Shown one piece after another: positions 1 through 6,896 of a stretch of 7,302 bases of DNA. The stretch comes from Bacteroidaceae bacterium (GTDB lineage: Bacteria; Bacteroidota; Bacteroidia; Bacteroidales; Bacteroidaceae): assembly GCA_021443405.1 (NCBI GenBank), contig JABUUA010000081.1, positions 2,734 to 10,035 of the forward strand. The letters run 5' to 3'. Positions within the stretch are counted from its first letter, which is position 1; every line of letters begins with the position of its first letter. Both the position numbers and the translations under genes were made by a program. Below the pieces are notes generated by a model, which saw only the letters and a list, made by a program, of their open reading frames with translations, was not told where the DNA came from and made no database searches.

Positions 1-626
1 GCTTCGGTGGCTATGCTATATTTGCTGCCGCCCCCCACATAATCCTTCAGAGGGTCTTTGTCGGTACCGCAGTAATCAGCTGTAGCGTAATAAGCATCGC
101 TGCCGCCCAAGAGCTGGAAATAGTAGCGCCAGGTAGCTTCATAACCTTCCGCATAGAGGTCGGTGCCCCAGCCGTAATAGAAGCCGTATTCCTCCGGTTT
201 GCTGGCCCCCAAGTTGCAGGTGGCCCAGAGCAGACCGCTCGGCAAACCGAGATCGACGTACTCGTGACCGTTGACGAACGGACCGCCCTTGTGCGTGAGC
301 AGCACGGTCTTCACCAGCTCCGCGCTGGTGATGGTGACGGTGGCCACCACGTCCATGCCGATGCCCGTGTTGTCCGTCTTCGGAGCGACGGTGAGCGACT
401 TGCCGTCGCTGGCGGGAGTAATCGTCCAATAGGCTTCCTCCGACACGGTCGCTGTCCACACGTTGTTGGCGGCGACCGCCACGGTCTGGGGCGTGACGTC
501 GTCCCATTCCCACGTGAGTGAGGTGGGCGCAACCTCCAGCACTGCCGGCTGTTCGTCCTCACTGCAGCTGCTCGCCACCATCATGGCGCAAGCGGCGCAA
601 AGCATGCAAAGAATTTTCTTCTTCAT
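1..626 (-). CDS. Partial BACON-like surface lipoprotein (N-terminal part)
   Basis: This gene starts at the ATG at 624-626 and runs off the left edge, so only 208 codons are visible. Residues 1-20 form a lipoprotein signal peptide (MKKK, then a hydrophobic stretch) ending in VASSC, with Cys21 as the lipidated residue. It is followed by SEDE; in Bacteroidota an acidic run just after the lipid cysteine is associated with export to the cell surface. Residues from about 29 to 115 resemble a BACON domain, with beta-rich W-x-A/T-V segments, a central Trp-Thr-Ile and a Ser-Leu-Thr-Val strand. The section after it contains EYVDLGLPSGLLWATCNLGA, then a Tyr/Gly-rich stretch. That motif is a recurring module in Bacteroidales surface proteins, some related to Fibrobacter 'major paralogous' domains. 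A role in surface glycan or protein binding is inferred from the domain type. The C-terminus and any enzymatic domain lie outside the window. Confidence 0.85.
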   Translation of the reverse strand, partial: MKKKILCMLCAACAMMVASSCSEDEQPAVLEVAPTSLTWEWDDVTPQTVAVAANNVWTATVSEEAYWTITPASDGKSLTVAPKTDNTGIGMDVVATVTITSAELVKTVLLTHKGGPFVNGHEYVDLGLPSGLLWATCNLGASKPEEYGFYYGWGTDLYAEGYEATWRYYFQLLGGSDAYYATADYCGTDKDPLKDYVGGGSKYSIATE

Positions 627-664
627 ATTTGTTTCTTTTAAGTTATGTTGGCGATGGTACTCGG

Positions 665-694
665 CAAAAGTAAAAAAAAAAACGAGATTCCAAA
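665..694 (-). promoter_or_regulatory. Bacteroides-type promoter of the BACON-like lipoprotein gene
   Basis: On the minus strand a -33 TTTG (691-694) is followed after 18 bases by TACTTTTG (665-672), which matches TAnnTTTG at every fixed position. Transcription should start near 658, giving a leader of about 30 bases before the ATG at 626. Ten Ts in the spacer plus the first T of the -7 box make an 11-base homopolymer (672-682). The 18-base spacing is slightly below the usual 19-21. Confidence 0.7.
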
Positions 695-765
695 TTCTTT
701 TGATGTATTTTTACCACCAACAACAAAAAAACGAACAAACTGAGCCAATTCCTTTACAAAGTTAA

Positions 766-791
766 CCCCCGTCCCCTCGAGAGGACGGGGG
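766..791 (-). terminator. GC-rich hairpin, probable terminator of the receptor gene
   Basis: A perfect 9-base-pair stem (766-774 with 783-791) encloses an 8-base loop. On the minus strand it lies about 110 bases beyond the receptor stop codon. It is followed by TTAACTTT, a weak T-tract, so the terminator call rests mainly on stem strength and position. A smaller GGGG/CCCC stem (793-804) abuts it. Confidence 0.5.
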
Positions 792-813
792 CGGGGTTCA
801 CCCCTTTTGCTGA

Positions 814-890
814 CATCTTCAGAAAACGAAGCAAGGAAAAGAAGATGCCGCTGATTCCCCCATAGTCAAGGTTCTATAATGTCTGGGGGA
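814..890 (-). other. Two further inverted repeats in the receptor 3' untranslated region
   Basis: CATCTTC (814-820) pairs with GAAGATG (841-847) across a 20-base loop. TCCCCCA (856-862) pairs with TGGGGGA (884-890) across a 21-base loop. With the GC-rich hairpin at 766-791 they form a series of three stem-loops between the receptor stop and the next gene's promoter. Loops of this size can arise by chance, so a function in mRNA 3'-end stability is only possible. Confidence 0.3.
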
Positions 891-903
891 TGTGTGTTCG
901 TCG

Positions 904-3882
904 TCACATTCTGCCGCCTCCGCCGAAGCCGCCTCCGCCACCAAAACCACCGCGACCACCGCCGCGTTCTCCGCCACCGCGTTCTCCGCCAAATCCACCG
1001 CGCTCTCCCCTCTCGCCGCGCTCCCTCATGCCGCCTTCGGGACGCTCGGGACGGTCGGGACGCTGCTCACGACCTCCGAACTTGTTGAAGCGCCACGACA
1101 CGGTGAGCATTCCGTAGCTGTTGACCATACGGTTGCGAGAGTCGGTGCGGGCGGTGGCCGACACGTTGCGGTTCACCTCCTCACGGCGGTTGAGAATATC
1201 CACCCAACGGAGGGTGACGGTGAGATTGCGCTGGCGCAGGAATCGCTGACTCAGCGAGGCGTTCCAGAGCAGCTCGTTGGTGTTCATGTTGGGGTCGGAA
1301 TAACCGCGGCGACTGCGTTGCGAGATGTCGCTGCCGAAGGTCATCTTCCACGGCATCTGCAAATGAATGTTGCCGCCGTAGGAGAACGTATAGGTGTCGA
1401 GGTTCGAGGCGCTTGTGTTGGTCGAACGGCTGTGGTTGTAAGAGCAATTCGCGTTGACGTTAGCCTCCAAATGCCAGTCGGCCTCCTCCCAGTCGCGCCG
1501 GTAGGTCAGTCGCAAGTTCTGCCCCGCGTGCATGCCTCGCGTGCGGTTCTTCACAGTCTCGTGCTCCTGACTGCGATAGACGTAGCCCACGGCGTTGGTC
1601 ACCCCTCCGTTCGTGCTCATGCCCATGCGCCAGTATTGCTTGATGCCGAGCGCCGTGTTGAATCCGTAGCGCACGGAGCCGTTCCAGTTGCCGTTGATGT
1701 TCATGGGCATGGAGATGCGGCCACCCGTGACGTCGTTATACTCTGTGCGGTTGGTGGTGGAGTTCTGCGTGGTGCGGAACGAAAGGCTGAGCGTGTTGTT
1801 GCGCAGATATTCGGTGACGCTGCGGCGGTAGTCGGCGTTGAAGTTTTGTGTGAACGAGGGTTTCAGATTCGGGTTGCCGAGCCGGATGTTCAGCGGGTCG
1901 GCGTTGGAGAGCGTGTCGGGGATGAGGTCGGTGATGCCGGGCTGTCCGGTGTTGCCGTTGTAGCGGAGGTCGAGTTGCTCCTGCCGACTGAATTTGTAGC
2001 GGAAGTTCAGCGTGGGCGAGGCGTTGACCACGCTCTGCCGAACGTCGTAGTGCTTGAGTCCCTTCGTATAATTCACGCTGTTGACCTGCGGCTGCACGTT
2101 GCCTCCGATGGTCAGTTGGTAGCGAGTACGGTTGATTCGAATCTGCGCCCTCACGTTGTGGTTCTGGTAAATGTTGGTCGTGTAGTTGCACTGGGCGAGG
2201 TCGGGCGCGGCAATGTGCTGCCACTGGCGGAAGTTGTCCACGTCGATACCGTATTGCTCAAAGGGTCGCAGTCCGCCGTCCATCCAGTCGAAGATACTGC
2301 TCACATTGCGGTCGTGGTCGCTGAAGCGGTGGCTGTACTGATAACTGAGTTGCAGATAGACGGCGTCGGCCAGCGGTTCGCTGTAGCTGAGACGGGCGGA
2401 GACGTTGCGGTTCTTCTGCGGCGCCTCGTTGAACTGCACTTTGTGATAGACGCTGTCCTCGCCCGTGTAGGCCATTATTTGGTAATAGTCCGTCTGACTG
2501 TAGTTTTGCGACTCGCTGTTGTTGCGCGAGTAGTTGGCGTCGAGATTGAGCGTCACGTTGCGACCGGGCTTCGCCAGCCGGCGGTTGAACTGCGCCGAGC
2601 CGCCCACATTGAAGCCGGAACTGCTGCTGTTGTTACGTGAGAAGCGGTGGTTCACACCGATGGAGTCGCTCCAGCGGGCATATTCCTTCAGCGGGTCAAC
2701 CATATATTCGTAAGGGTCGGCGCGGAAGTCGGCGCTCTCGTTGCCCGAGCCGTTACGATTTCGGTTGTACGACAGGTTGGGACGGATGAGGATGTTGGTC
2801 AGCGAGTCGGGTTTCCACTCTATCTTGTATTCGAAGCTGAAGTTCTTGGAGTTGCTTTCGCTCGTGCTGTGGGAATTGCTATAGGCGGCGTTCTTGTTCT
2901 CGAAGTTCTGCGAGTTGCGCCAACTCTCGCTGCTCCCCTGGTTGAAGTTGCCGTTCAGTTGTCCGTTCAGTTCTATCTTCTCGTTCTGAATGTTCATGGT
3001 AGCGCCTGCCGACTGTCGGTCGTTGAGGCCGTTGCCGTCGGTGTTGTTTCCGTTGCCCACCACCGAGAACTTCTGGTCGCCGATGAAGCGATTCACCATG
3101 GCGCGGCCCGAATAGCGGTCCTTCGTTCCGTAGCCGCCGTCGATGTTACCGAACCATCCGCGCTTCTTGTTCTTCTTGATGCCGAGGTCGAGCACTGTGC
3201 GCTCCTCACCGTCGTCAATGCCCGTGATGCGCGCGTGGTCACTTTTCTTCTCATAGGCCTTCACCTTCTCCACGATATCGGCGGGAAGATTCTTCAGAAT
3301 CATGTTCATGTTCGACCCGAAGAACTCCTTTCCGTCCACCAATATCTGACTGATGTTCTTGCCGTTGAACATGTAGTTGCCGTTCTCGTCACGCTCCACT
3401 CCGGGCAGTTTCTTGATGAGTTCCTCCACGAGGTCGCCCTCCTGCAGCGTGAAGGCGGCGGCGTTGTACTGCACGGTGTCGTCCACCACCACCATCTCGG
3501 GCAGTTTTCCCTCCACCACCGTCTCGGACAGCAACTTAGCGTCCACGCGCATCAGCACATCGCTCACACGGAAGTTGCCGTTCTTGGTGGGGAGCTTGAC
3601 GGTGAATTTCTGTTCCTTGAAACCGAGGAAAGTGATGCTGAGCGTGTAGTTGCCCGTGGGCACGGCAGTCAGTAGATAGTGACCGCTCTTGTCAGTCAGC
3701 ACGCCCTTGATGAGTTTGTTCTCCGCCCCCAGCAGACGCACCTGCGCTCCCTCAAGCGGGTCGAGTGTCTCGTTCTCAAACACAGCGCCGCGCACATTGA
3801 TGAGCACAGAGTCGGTCTGCGCCCCCGCGGCCACGGCCACAAGGCTGATAAATAAGAACAAATAGAGGCGAGCGAACTTCAT
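904..3882 (-). CDS. TonB-dependent-receptor-like outer membrane protein with CarboxypepD_reg-like domain and Gly/Arg-rich tail
   Basis: This 992-residue protein is predicted to be an outer membrane barrel. Residues 1-21 are a Sec signal peptide with likely cleavage at AGA|Q. Residues about 25-100 form a carboxypeptidase-regulatory-like beta-sandwich (LINVRGAVF, TDKSGHYLL, GNYTLSITFLGF). Residues about 115-215 form a plug-like domain containing LVEELIKKLPGVERDENG, then NISQILVDGKEFFG. The rest, to about 935, is a long Asn/Ser/Arg/Tyr-rich barrel with alternating strands, ending TVSWRFNKF. This layout fits the Bacteroidota outer-membrane beta-barrel family (Pfam OMP_b-brl_3 type) rather than a SusC, and no SusD gene follows. 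Residues 936-992 are a low-complexity tail (27 Gly, 12 Arg of 57) placed after the final barrel strand, so presumably periplasmic. The ATG at 3880-3882 is chosen because the signal peptide follows it directly. The divergent AraC-type gene probably regulates it. The substrate is unknown; import of a peptide, siderophore or other ligand cannot be distinguished. Confidence 0.88.
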   Translation of the reverse strand: MKFARLYLFLFISLVAVAAGAQTDSVLINVRGAVFENETLDPLEGAQVRLLGAENKLIKGVLTDKSGHYLLTAVPTGNYTLSITFLGFKEQKFTVKLPTKNGNFRVSDVLMRVDAKLLSETVVEGKLPEMVVVDDTVQYNAAAFTLQEGDLVEELIKKLPGVERDENGNYMFNGKNISQILVDGKEFFGSNMNMILKNLPADIVEKVKAYEKKSDHARITGIDDGEERTVLDLGIKKNKKRGWFGNIDGGYGTKDRYSGRAMVNRFIGDQKFSVVGNGNNTDGNGLNDRQSAGATMNIQNEKIELNGQLNGNFNQGSSESWRNSQNFENKNAAYSNSHSTSESNSKNFSFEYKIEWKPDSLTNILIRPNLSYNRNRNGSGNESADFRADPYEYMVDPLKEYARWSDSIGVNHRFSRNNSSSSGFNVGGSAQFNRRLAKPGRNVTLNLDANYSRNNSESQNYSQTDYYQIMAYTGEDSVYHKVQFNEAPQKNRNVSARLSYSEPLADAVYLQLSYQYSHRFSDHDRNVSSIFDWMDGGLRPFEQYGIDVDNFRQWQHIAAPDLAQCNYTTNIYQNHNVRAQIRINRTRYQLTIGGNVQPQVNSVNYTKGLKHYDVRQSVVNASPTLNFRYKFSRQEQLDLRYNGNTGQPGITDLIPDTLSNADPLNIRLGNPNLKPSFTQNFNADYRRSVTEYLRNNTLSLSFRTTQNSTTNRTEYNDVTGGRISMPMNINGNWNGSVRYGFNTALGIKQYWRMGMSTNGGVTNAVGYVYRSQEHETVKNRTRGMHAGQNLRLTYRRDWEEADWHLEANVNANCSYNHSRSTNTSASNLDTYTFSYGGNIHLQMPWKMTFGSDISQRSRRGYSDPNMNTNELLWNASLSQRFLRQRNLTVTLRWVDILNRREEVNRNVSATARTDSRNRMVNSYGMLTVSWRFNKFGGREQRPDRPERPEGGMRERGERGERGGFGGERGGGERGGGRGGFGGGGGFGGGGRM
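962..991 (-). repeat. Exact 15-base tandem duplication inside the receptor tail
   Basis: CCGCGTTCTCCGCCA occurs twice back to back (962-976 and 977-991). On the minus strand each copy encodes five residues of the GGERG type. The unit is a multiple of three, so gain or loss of copies would change tail length without a frameshift. Confidence 0.9.
1038..1064 (-). repeat. Three 9-base tandem repeats at the start of the receptor tail
   Basis: CGGGACGCT, CGGGACGGT and CGGGACGCT are consecutive (1038-1046, 1047-1055, 1056-1064), with one base differing in the middle copy. On the minus strand they encode the RPDRPERPE segment just after the last predicted barrel strand. These units are also in frame. 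Confidence 0.9.
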
Positions 3883-3920
3883 ACAATTCTATAGACCGCG
3901 CACGAAAGAAATAGTTTAAT

Positions 3921-3955
3921 CGGCGACCGCTATTTTTCAGAACTGCCGACGACCG
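3921..3955. promoter_or_regulatory. Possible operator: direct repeat in the divergent gap
   Basis: CGGCGACCG (3921-3929) recurs as CGACGACCG (3947-3955), with one mismatch and 26 bases start to start. It lies between the receptor start (3882) and the regulator promoter (3977-4008). AraC-family proteins often bind short direct repeats, so this is a candidate site, but the repeat is short and GC-biased. No good TAnnTTTG promoter is visible on the receptor side, which would suit activator-dependent transcription. Confidence 0.25.
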
Positions 3956-3976
3956 ACGGAACAAATCACCGCGATT

Positions 3977-4008
3977 CTTGCAAGGTTTCGTTTATTTCAC
4001 TAAATTTG
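3977..4008 (+). promoter_or_regulatory. Bacteroides-type promoter of the AraC-family gene
   Basis: CTTG (3977-3980, one mismatch to TTTG) is followed after 20 bases by TAAATTTG (4001-4008), a full TAnnTTTG match. The expected start of transcription is near 4015, leaving a leader of only about 10 bases before the ATG at 4026. The upstream in-frame TTG at 3978 lies inside the -33 element and so is not the translation start. Confidence 0.65.
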
Positions 4009-4025
4009 CCATAAAATTGCTGCGG

Positions 4026-4895
4026 ATGGCTTACAAAGACAATTTCCTGTTCATGACCCTCAACGTGGGCTTCGCCGAGCACAACGCCGACTGGAACTGG
4101 CGAGGCGTGCGCAGTCCCTTCGCCCGACTCTACTACGTGACCGAGGGCGAGGCCGACATCGAACTGCTTGCTGACGAAGGGACCACCATCAAGGAAACGC
4201 TGCACCTCAGCCCCGGGAATCTATACTTCGTGCCGCCGTTCGTTACTCACAACAACGTGTGCCGCGGGCACTTCTCCCACTACTACATCCACATCTATGA
4301 GCATCCAGACGCCGAGCACTACATCTTCAGCGAGTACGACTTCCCCCACCAACTGCCCGCCACTGCACAGGAACTCAACCTCATGCAGCAGCTGGCCGCG
4401 ATAAATCCGCAGATGCGACTGAGAGCCAGCAATCCTAAGAGTTACGACAATCAGACGGAACTCCTCAACAGCGTCCGCCAAAACCAAAACCGACCGCAGG
4501 CCGACATACTGGCTTCGCGCGGAATCATCTATGTCCTCATCAGCCGCTTTCTCCGCGAGGCACAACTGCGCCCCGTGGCCAGCGACGAACGCATTGTGCA
4601 GGTGATTCACCACATCCGCACCCATCTCCACGAGCCGCTCCACGTGGCCGCGCTCGCCAAAGAAGTGCTCATGAGCAAGGACCACCTCATCCGACTCTTC
4701 AAGCGAAACATGGGCATAACGCCCTCGGCCTACATCTTGCAGCGACGCATGGAACTGGCCGAACTTCTGCTCATCACCACTCCCATGCCCATAAAAGCGG
4801 TGGCCTCCCGCACCGGATTCGAGGACTACAGTTACTTCTGCCGTGTCTTCCGCCGCGAGCTGGGAACCACGCCCCATCGTTACCGCCGTGCATAA
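4026..4895 (+). CDS. AraC-family transcriptional regulator with N-terminal cupin-like sensor
   Basis: This 289-residue cytoplasmic DNA-binding protein has a usual AraC/XylS length. Residues about 10-95 look like the AraC-type cupin ligand-binding domain (RLYYVTEGEADIEL, LHLSPGNLYFVPPFVTHNN, HYYIHIYEHPD). Residues about 187-289 are the two-helix-turn-helix domain. The first helix-turn-helix is near 205-230 (VAALAKEVLMSKDHLIRLFK) and the second near 254-280. The C-terminal signature GFEDYSYFCRVFRRELG, then TPHRYRR, is the classic AraC family motif. The ATG at 4026 is preferred over an upstream TTG because that TTG falls within the promoter. A later ATG at 4053 (residue 10) is a less likely alternative. 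The gene is divergent from the receptor gene across 143 bases, which suggests it controls that gene and perhaps itself. The ligand cannot be read from the sequence; a sugar or other small molecule would be typical. Confidence 0.92.
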   Translation: MAYKDNFLFMTLNVGFAEHNADWNWRGVRSPFARLYYVTEGEADIELLADEGTTIKETLHLSPGNLYFVPPFVTHNNVCRGHFSHYYIHIYEHPDAEHYIFSEYDFPHQLPATAQELNLMQQLAAINPQMRLRASNPKSYDNQTELLNSVRQNQNRPQADILASRGIIYVLISRFLREAQLRPVASDERIVQVIHHIRTHLHEPLHVAALAKEVLMSKDHLIRLFKRNMGITPSAYILQRRMELAELLLITTPMPIKAVASRTGFEDYSYFCRVFRRELGTTPHRYRRA

Positions 4896-4922
4896 TCTCG
4901 GAATTCTGAGACAATAAAGAAA

Positions 4923-4952
4923 TAGGAGAGAAACCTCGTCGTCTCCCTCCTA
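4923..4952 (-). terminator. Hairpin terminator between convergent genes
   Basis: TAGGAGAGA (4923-4931) pairs with TCT-CC-CTCCTA (4942-4952), nine base pairs with a 2-base bulge. On the minus strand it is followed by TTTCTTTATT, a fair T-tract, and lies just beyond the stop of the secreted protein gene. It may also stop transcripts of the AraC-family gene coming from the left, although the plus-strand tail is less T-rich. A near-palindrome around GAATTC (about 4897-4910) lies beside it. Confidence 0.6.
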
Positions 4953-4973
4953 CTCTATTGATTGACAATCTAT

Positions 4974-6653
4974 TTACTTCACCATGATTTTCGTGGTCTG
5001 TTGTCCTTGGCACTTGATGTAAAGCCCAGGGGCAAGACGTGAGGCCGGAACGCGCATGCCGCTGAGATTGAAGTATCTCGCCGTTGCATCGCCGCTCGGT
5101 TCCTCCAGAACTTCCACCACTTTGGTGGTTCCGTCGTCAGCGAAACTCGTCATGAACAAGACGGGCGCCGAGGTCATCACGCTGGGCGTGGCCTGACCGG
5201 CCCATGTAATCATCCAGTGGTCGCCGTCGAGGAGCGGAGAAACGCGGAAGTCGGAGATGAACGGATATTCATTATTGAGAGGAACTTCCACACGCTGCTC
5301 CCACATCTTTGAGCCGTCCGTCTTACTGAATTTCTGGGCAAAGATGTGACAACCCGACAGCTCGGTCTCCGTGTCGGGCTCTATATATACGAGGTAGAAC
5401 ACCACAGGATTGCCGTCCTTGTCGAGGACGATGTGGGAACAATCGAAGGAACAACGCTGAACGCCCTCCACCTGCACTCCCTCAGGCTTCCACACTGGGT
5501 CGCCGTCCTTGTCGAGTTTTTGCAGCACAAGGCTGGACATCTTTTGGAAAATAGGCTCAACGGTCTTGTGAACCACAAAGATATTTCCTGTCTCCTTGTC
5601 CTCCACGAATCTGGGCAACTGGCTGCGATAGGCCAGTCCCGCATCGATGATGTTGGTCACCCGAGTACCGCCAACTTCCGAGTCGTAAACATATTCGCCG
5701 TTGCGGTCGATGTGCGACATTCTGATTACCTCAAGCTCGGGGTCCACCGAGAAGTCGTGCCACGCTGCCAACACACCTCCGTGTCCGTCGCTCTGGAAGT
5801 CGAAGATGGGATAGATGGCCGCGCCCGTGCTGATGTCGGCATAACGGCCACAGTTGATGAGGGTTTCTTCGTCCCACACCGGGTCGCCGTTAGCATCGAA
5901 ACAATTGGCCACCATATACATCTCCATGCCTCGGAGCGACACGATTACGAACTCATTGTCGCCACCGTCGAACAGATAACTGTAAAAAATATCCTTGTCG
6001 GCGCTCATCAAAACCTTAGGGGCGTTCCACAGTAGTTTTCCGTCCTTGCTCACGCGCTCCATCATCACATACATGCGGTTTTCGTCCTGCGGATAGAGCG
6101 AAAGGTCGTCGGTGAAGCAAGTCCACGCCACCACATACGACCCGTCGGTCAGTTGCGTGATGCTCACACTGGCGTGCTCGCCAGCCTTCCCACGACCGAG
6201 GTCAACCGGTTCCTTCCAGAGCATTTCGCCGTATTTGTTCACTTTATAGAGGGCATAACTGCAGAGCCTGCCTGAATAGTCGCCCTGCGCCTCGGCGTTT
6301 CGGCAGTCGTTGGTGATAACAAGGATATTGTCGTCGGCATCCGCAAAGGCCTGTCGGTGCTCAAACAGCGAGTAGGAGCGCGAACCGTAGTCGCCGCCCA
6401 CAAACACCGGTTTTCCGCCAGGCATGACAGAGGCGCCGTTCTGAATGCTGTTCAGGAACATCTGCACCTTCGACCATCCGTCAGTGGCTTGGTTCCACAC
6501 CACGGTGGTGGTTCCGTCTTTGAGGTCGATGGTCCAGAAGTCAGCGGCCTCCCCGTTGAGCTCAGAAATTTGGATAGGCGTCGCGCCGGGCCCTTGAGCC
6601 CATATCATGGCGGCGCAGGCTACTGCAGCCAAGAAAGCAAAGAATCTTTTCAT
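4974..6653 (-). CDS. Secreted propeller-like repeat protein with type IX secretion-like C-terminus
   Basis: This 559-residue protein is predicted to be exported. Residues 1-19 are a Sec signal peptide (MKRFF, hydrophobic core, IWA|Q). The ATG at 6651-6653 is chosen; an upstream in-frame TTG at 6660-6662 would only add three residues before the signal. The body has six spaced D/K-x-x-G-x-x-x-W/Y motifs: KYGEMLW (140), SKDGKLLW (202), DANGDPVW (253), DRNGEYVY (316), DKDGDPVW (381) and KTDGSKMW (444). Most are about 63 residues apart, and most are followed by a D-G-x-x-x-x-x-W/F type strand, which suggests a beta-propeller. The last 40 residues (RYFNLSGMRVPASRL, then APGLYIKCQG, ending KIMVK) resemble a short type IX secretion C-terminal sorting domain (G-x-Y-I, final K-x-x-V-K). 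No catalytic motif is recognised. The role is unknown; a binding or adhesion function is an inference. It has its own strong promoter and appears monocistronic. Confidence 0.85.
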   Translation of the reverse strand: MKRFFAFLAAVACAAMIWAQGPGATPIQISELNGEAADFWTIDLKDGTTTVVWNQATDGWSKVQMFLNSIQNGASVMPGGKPVFVGGDYGSRSYSLFEHRQAFADADDNILVITNDCRNAEAQGDYSGRLCSYALYKVNKYGEMLWKEPVDLGRGKAGEHASVSITQLTDGSYVVAWTCFTDDLSLYPQDENRMYVMMERVSKDGKLLWNAPKVLMSADKDIFYSYLFDGGDNEFVIVSLRGMEMYMVANCFDANGDPVWDEETLINCGRYADISTGAAIYPIFDFQSDGHGGVLAAWHDFSVDPELEVIRMSHIDRNGEYVYDSEVGGTRVTNIIDAGLAYRSQLPRFVEDKETGNIFVVHKTVEPIFQKMSSLVLQKLDKDGDPVWKPEGVQVEGVQRCSFDCSHIVLDKDGNPVVFYLVYIEPDTETELSGCHIFAQKFSKTDGSKMWEQRVEVPLNNEYPFISDFRVSPLLDGDHWMITWAGQATPSVMTSAPVLFMTSFADDGTTKVVEVLEEPSGDATARYFNLSGMRVPASRLAPGLYIKCQGQQTTKIMVK

Positions 6654-6719
6654 AATTTTCAATGTTTTGTTATTTAATAGTGAGCAGCTATTTTAGTCAA
6701 TTTGTCATATTTATCGGTA

Positions 6720-6751
6720 CAAATTTACAATATTCCCGCTCTATCTCCAAA
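6720..6751 (-). promoter_or_regulatory. Consensus Bacteroides-type promoter of the secreted propeller-like gene
   Basis: On the minus strand TTTG (6748-6751) is followed after exactly 20 bases by TAAATTTG (6720-6727). Both elements match the consensus without mismatch. Transcription should start near 6713, giving an AT-rich leader of about 60 bases before the ATG at 6653. No strong Shine-Dalgarno sequence is visible, as is usual in this phylum. Confidence 0.8.
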
Positions 6752-6827
6752 CTTTTCCCCGTTGTTTTTCAAAATTCCAAACCACTCATGAGGTTTCGTC
6801 TCAATTCCAGAGCGATAGCGCGAACAA

Positions 6828-6866
6828 TTAACTTCGCCAAGCCTGCGCATGCGCGGGAATAGTTAA
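6828..6866. other. Stem-loop with nested GCGCATGCGC palindrome
   Basis: TTAACT (6828-6833) pairs with AGTTAA (6861-6866). Inside lies the perfect 10-base palindrome GCGCATGCGC (6845-6854). It extends to 16 bases in RNA if one G-U wobble is allowed (6842-6857). The two dyads are slightly off-centre from each other. Function is unknown; it could be a structured intergenic repeat or a protein-binding site. Confidence 0.4.
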
Positions 6867-6896
6867 GAGCACGGGTAAATTCATTCAATGAATCAA

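Noticed and set aside
139..513. An Arg/His-rich 124-codon minus-strand frame within the lipoprotein gene
   Set aside because: It is out of frame with the lipoprotein, which has a signal peptide, lipobox and BACON-like domain. The Arg/His-rich composition is typical of a shifted frame.
776..781. The CTCGAG sequence as a cloning scar
   Set aside because: It lies in the loop of a natural-looking hairpin between native genes, and a six-base site is expected by chance.
892..3675. Two long plus-strand open frames (582 and 342 codons) antisense to the receptor gene
   Set aside because: They mirror the receptor on the opposite strand, are Val/Ala/His-rich without a recognisable domain, and have no promoter. 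Long antisense frames are expected opposite GC-rich, codon-biased genes.
3978..4025. TTG start for the AraC-family gene, adding 16 residues
   Set aside because: The TTG is part of the -33 element and lies upstream of the expected transcription start.
4221..4877. A 218-codon minus-strand open frame opposite the AraC-family gene
   Set aside because: The plus strand encodes a clear AraC-family protein with its signature motif; the antisense frame has no domain of its own.
6654..6662. TTG start for the secreted protein, adding three residues
   Set aside because: The ATG at 6651-6653 begins a standard signal peptide, and nothing supports the upstream TTG.
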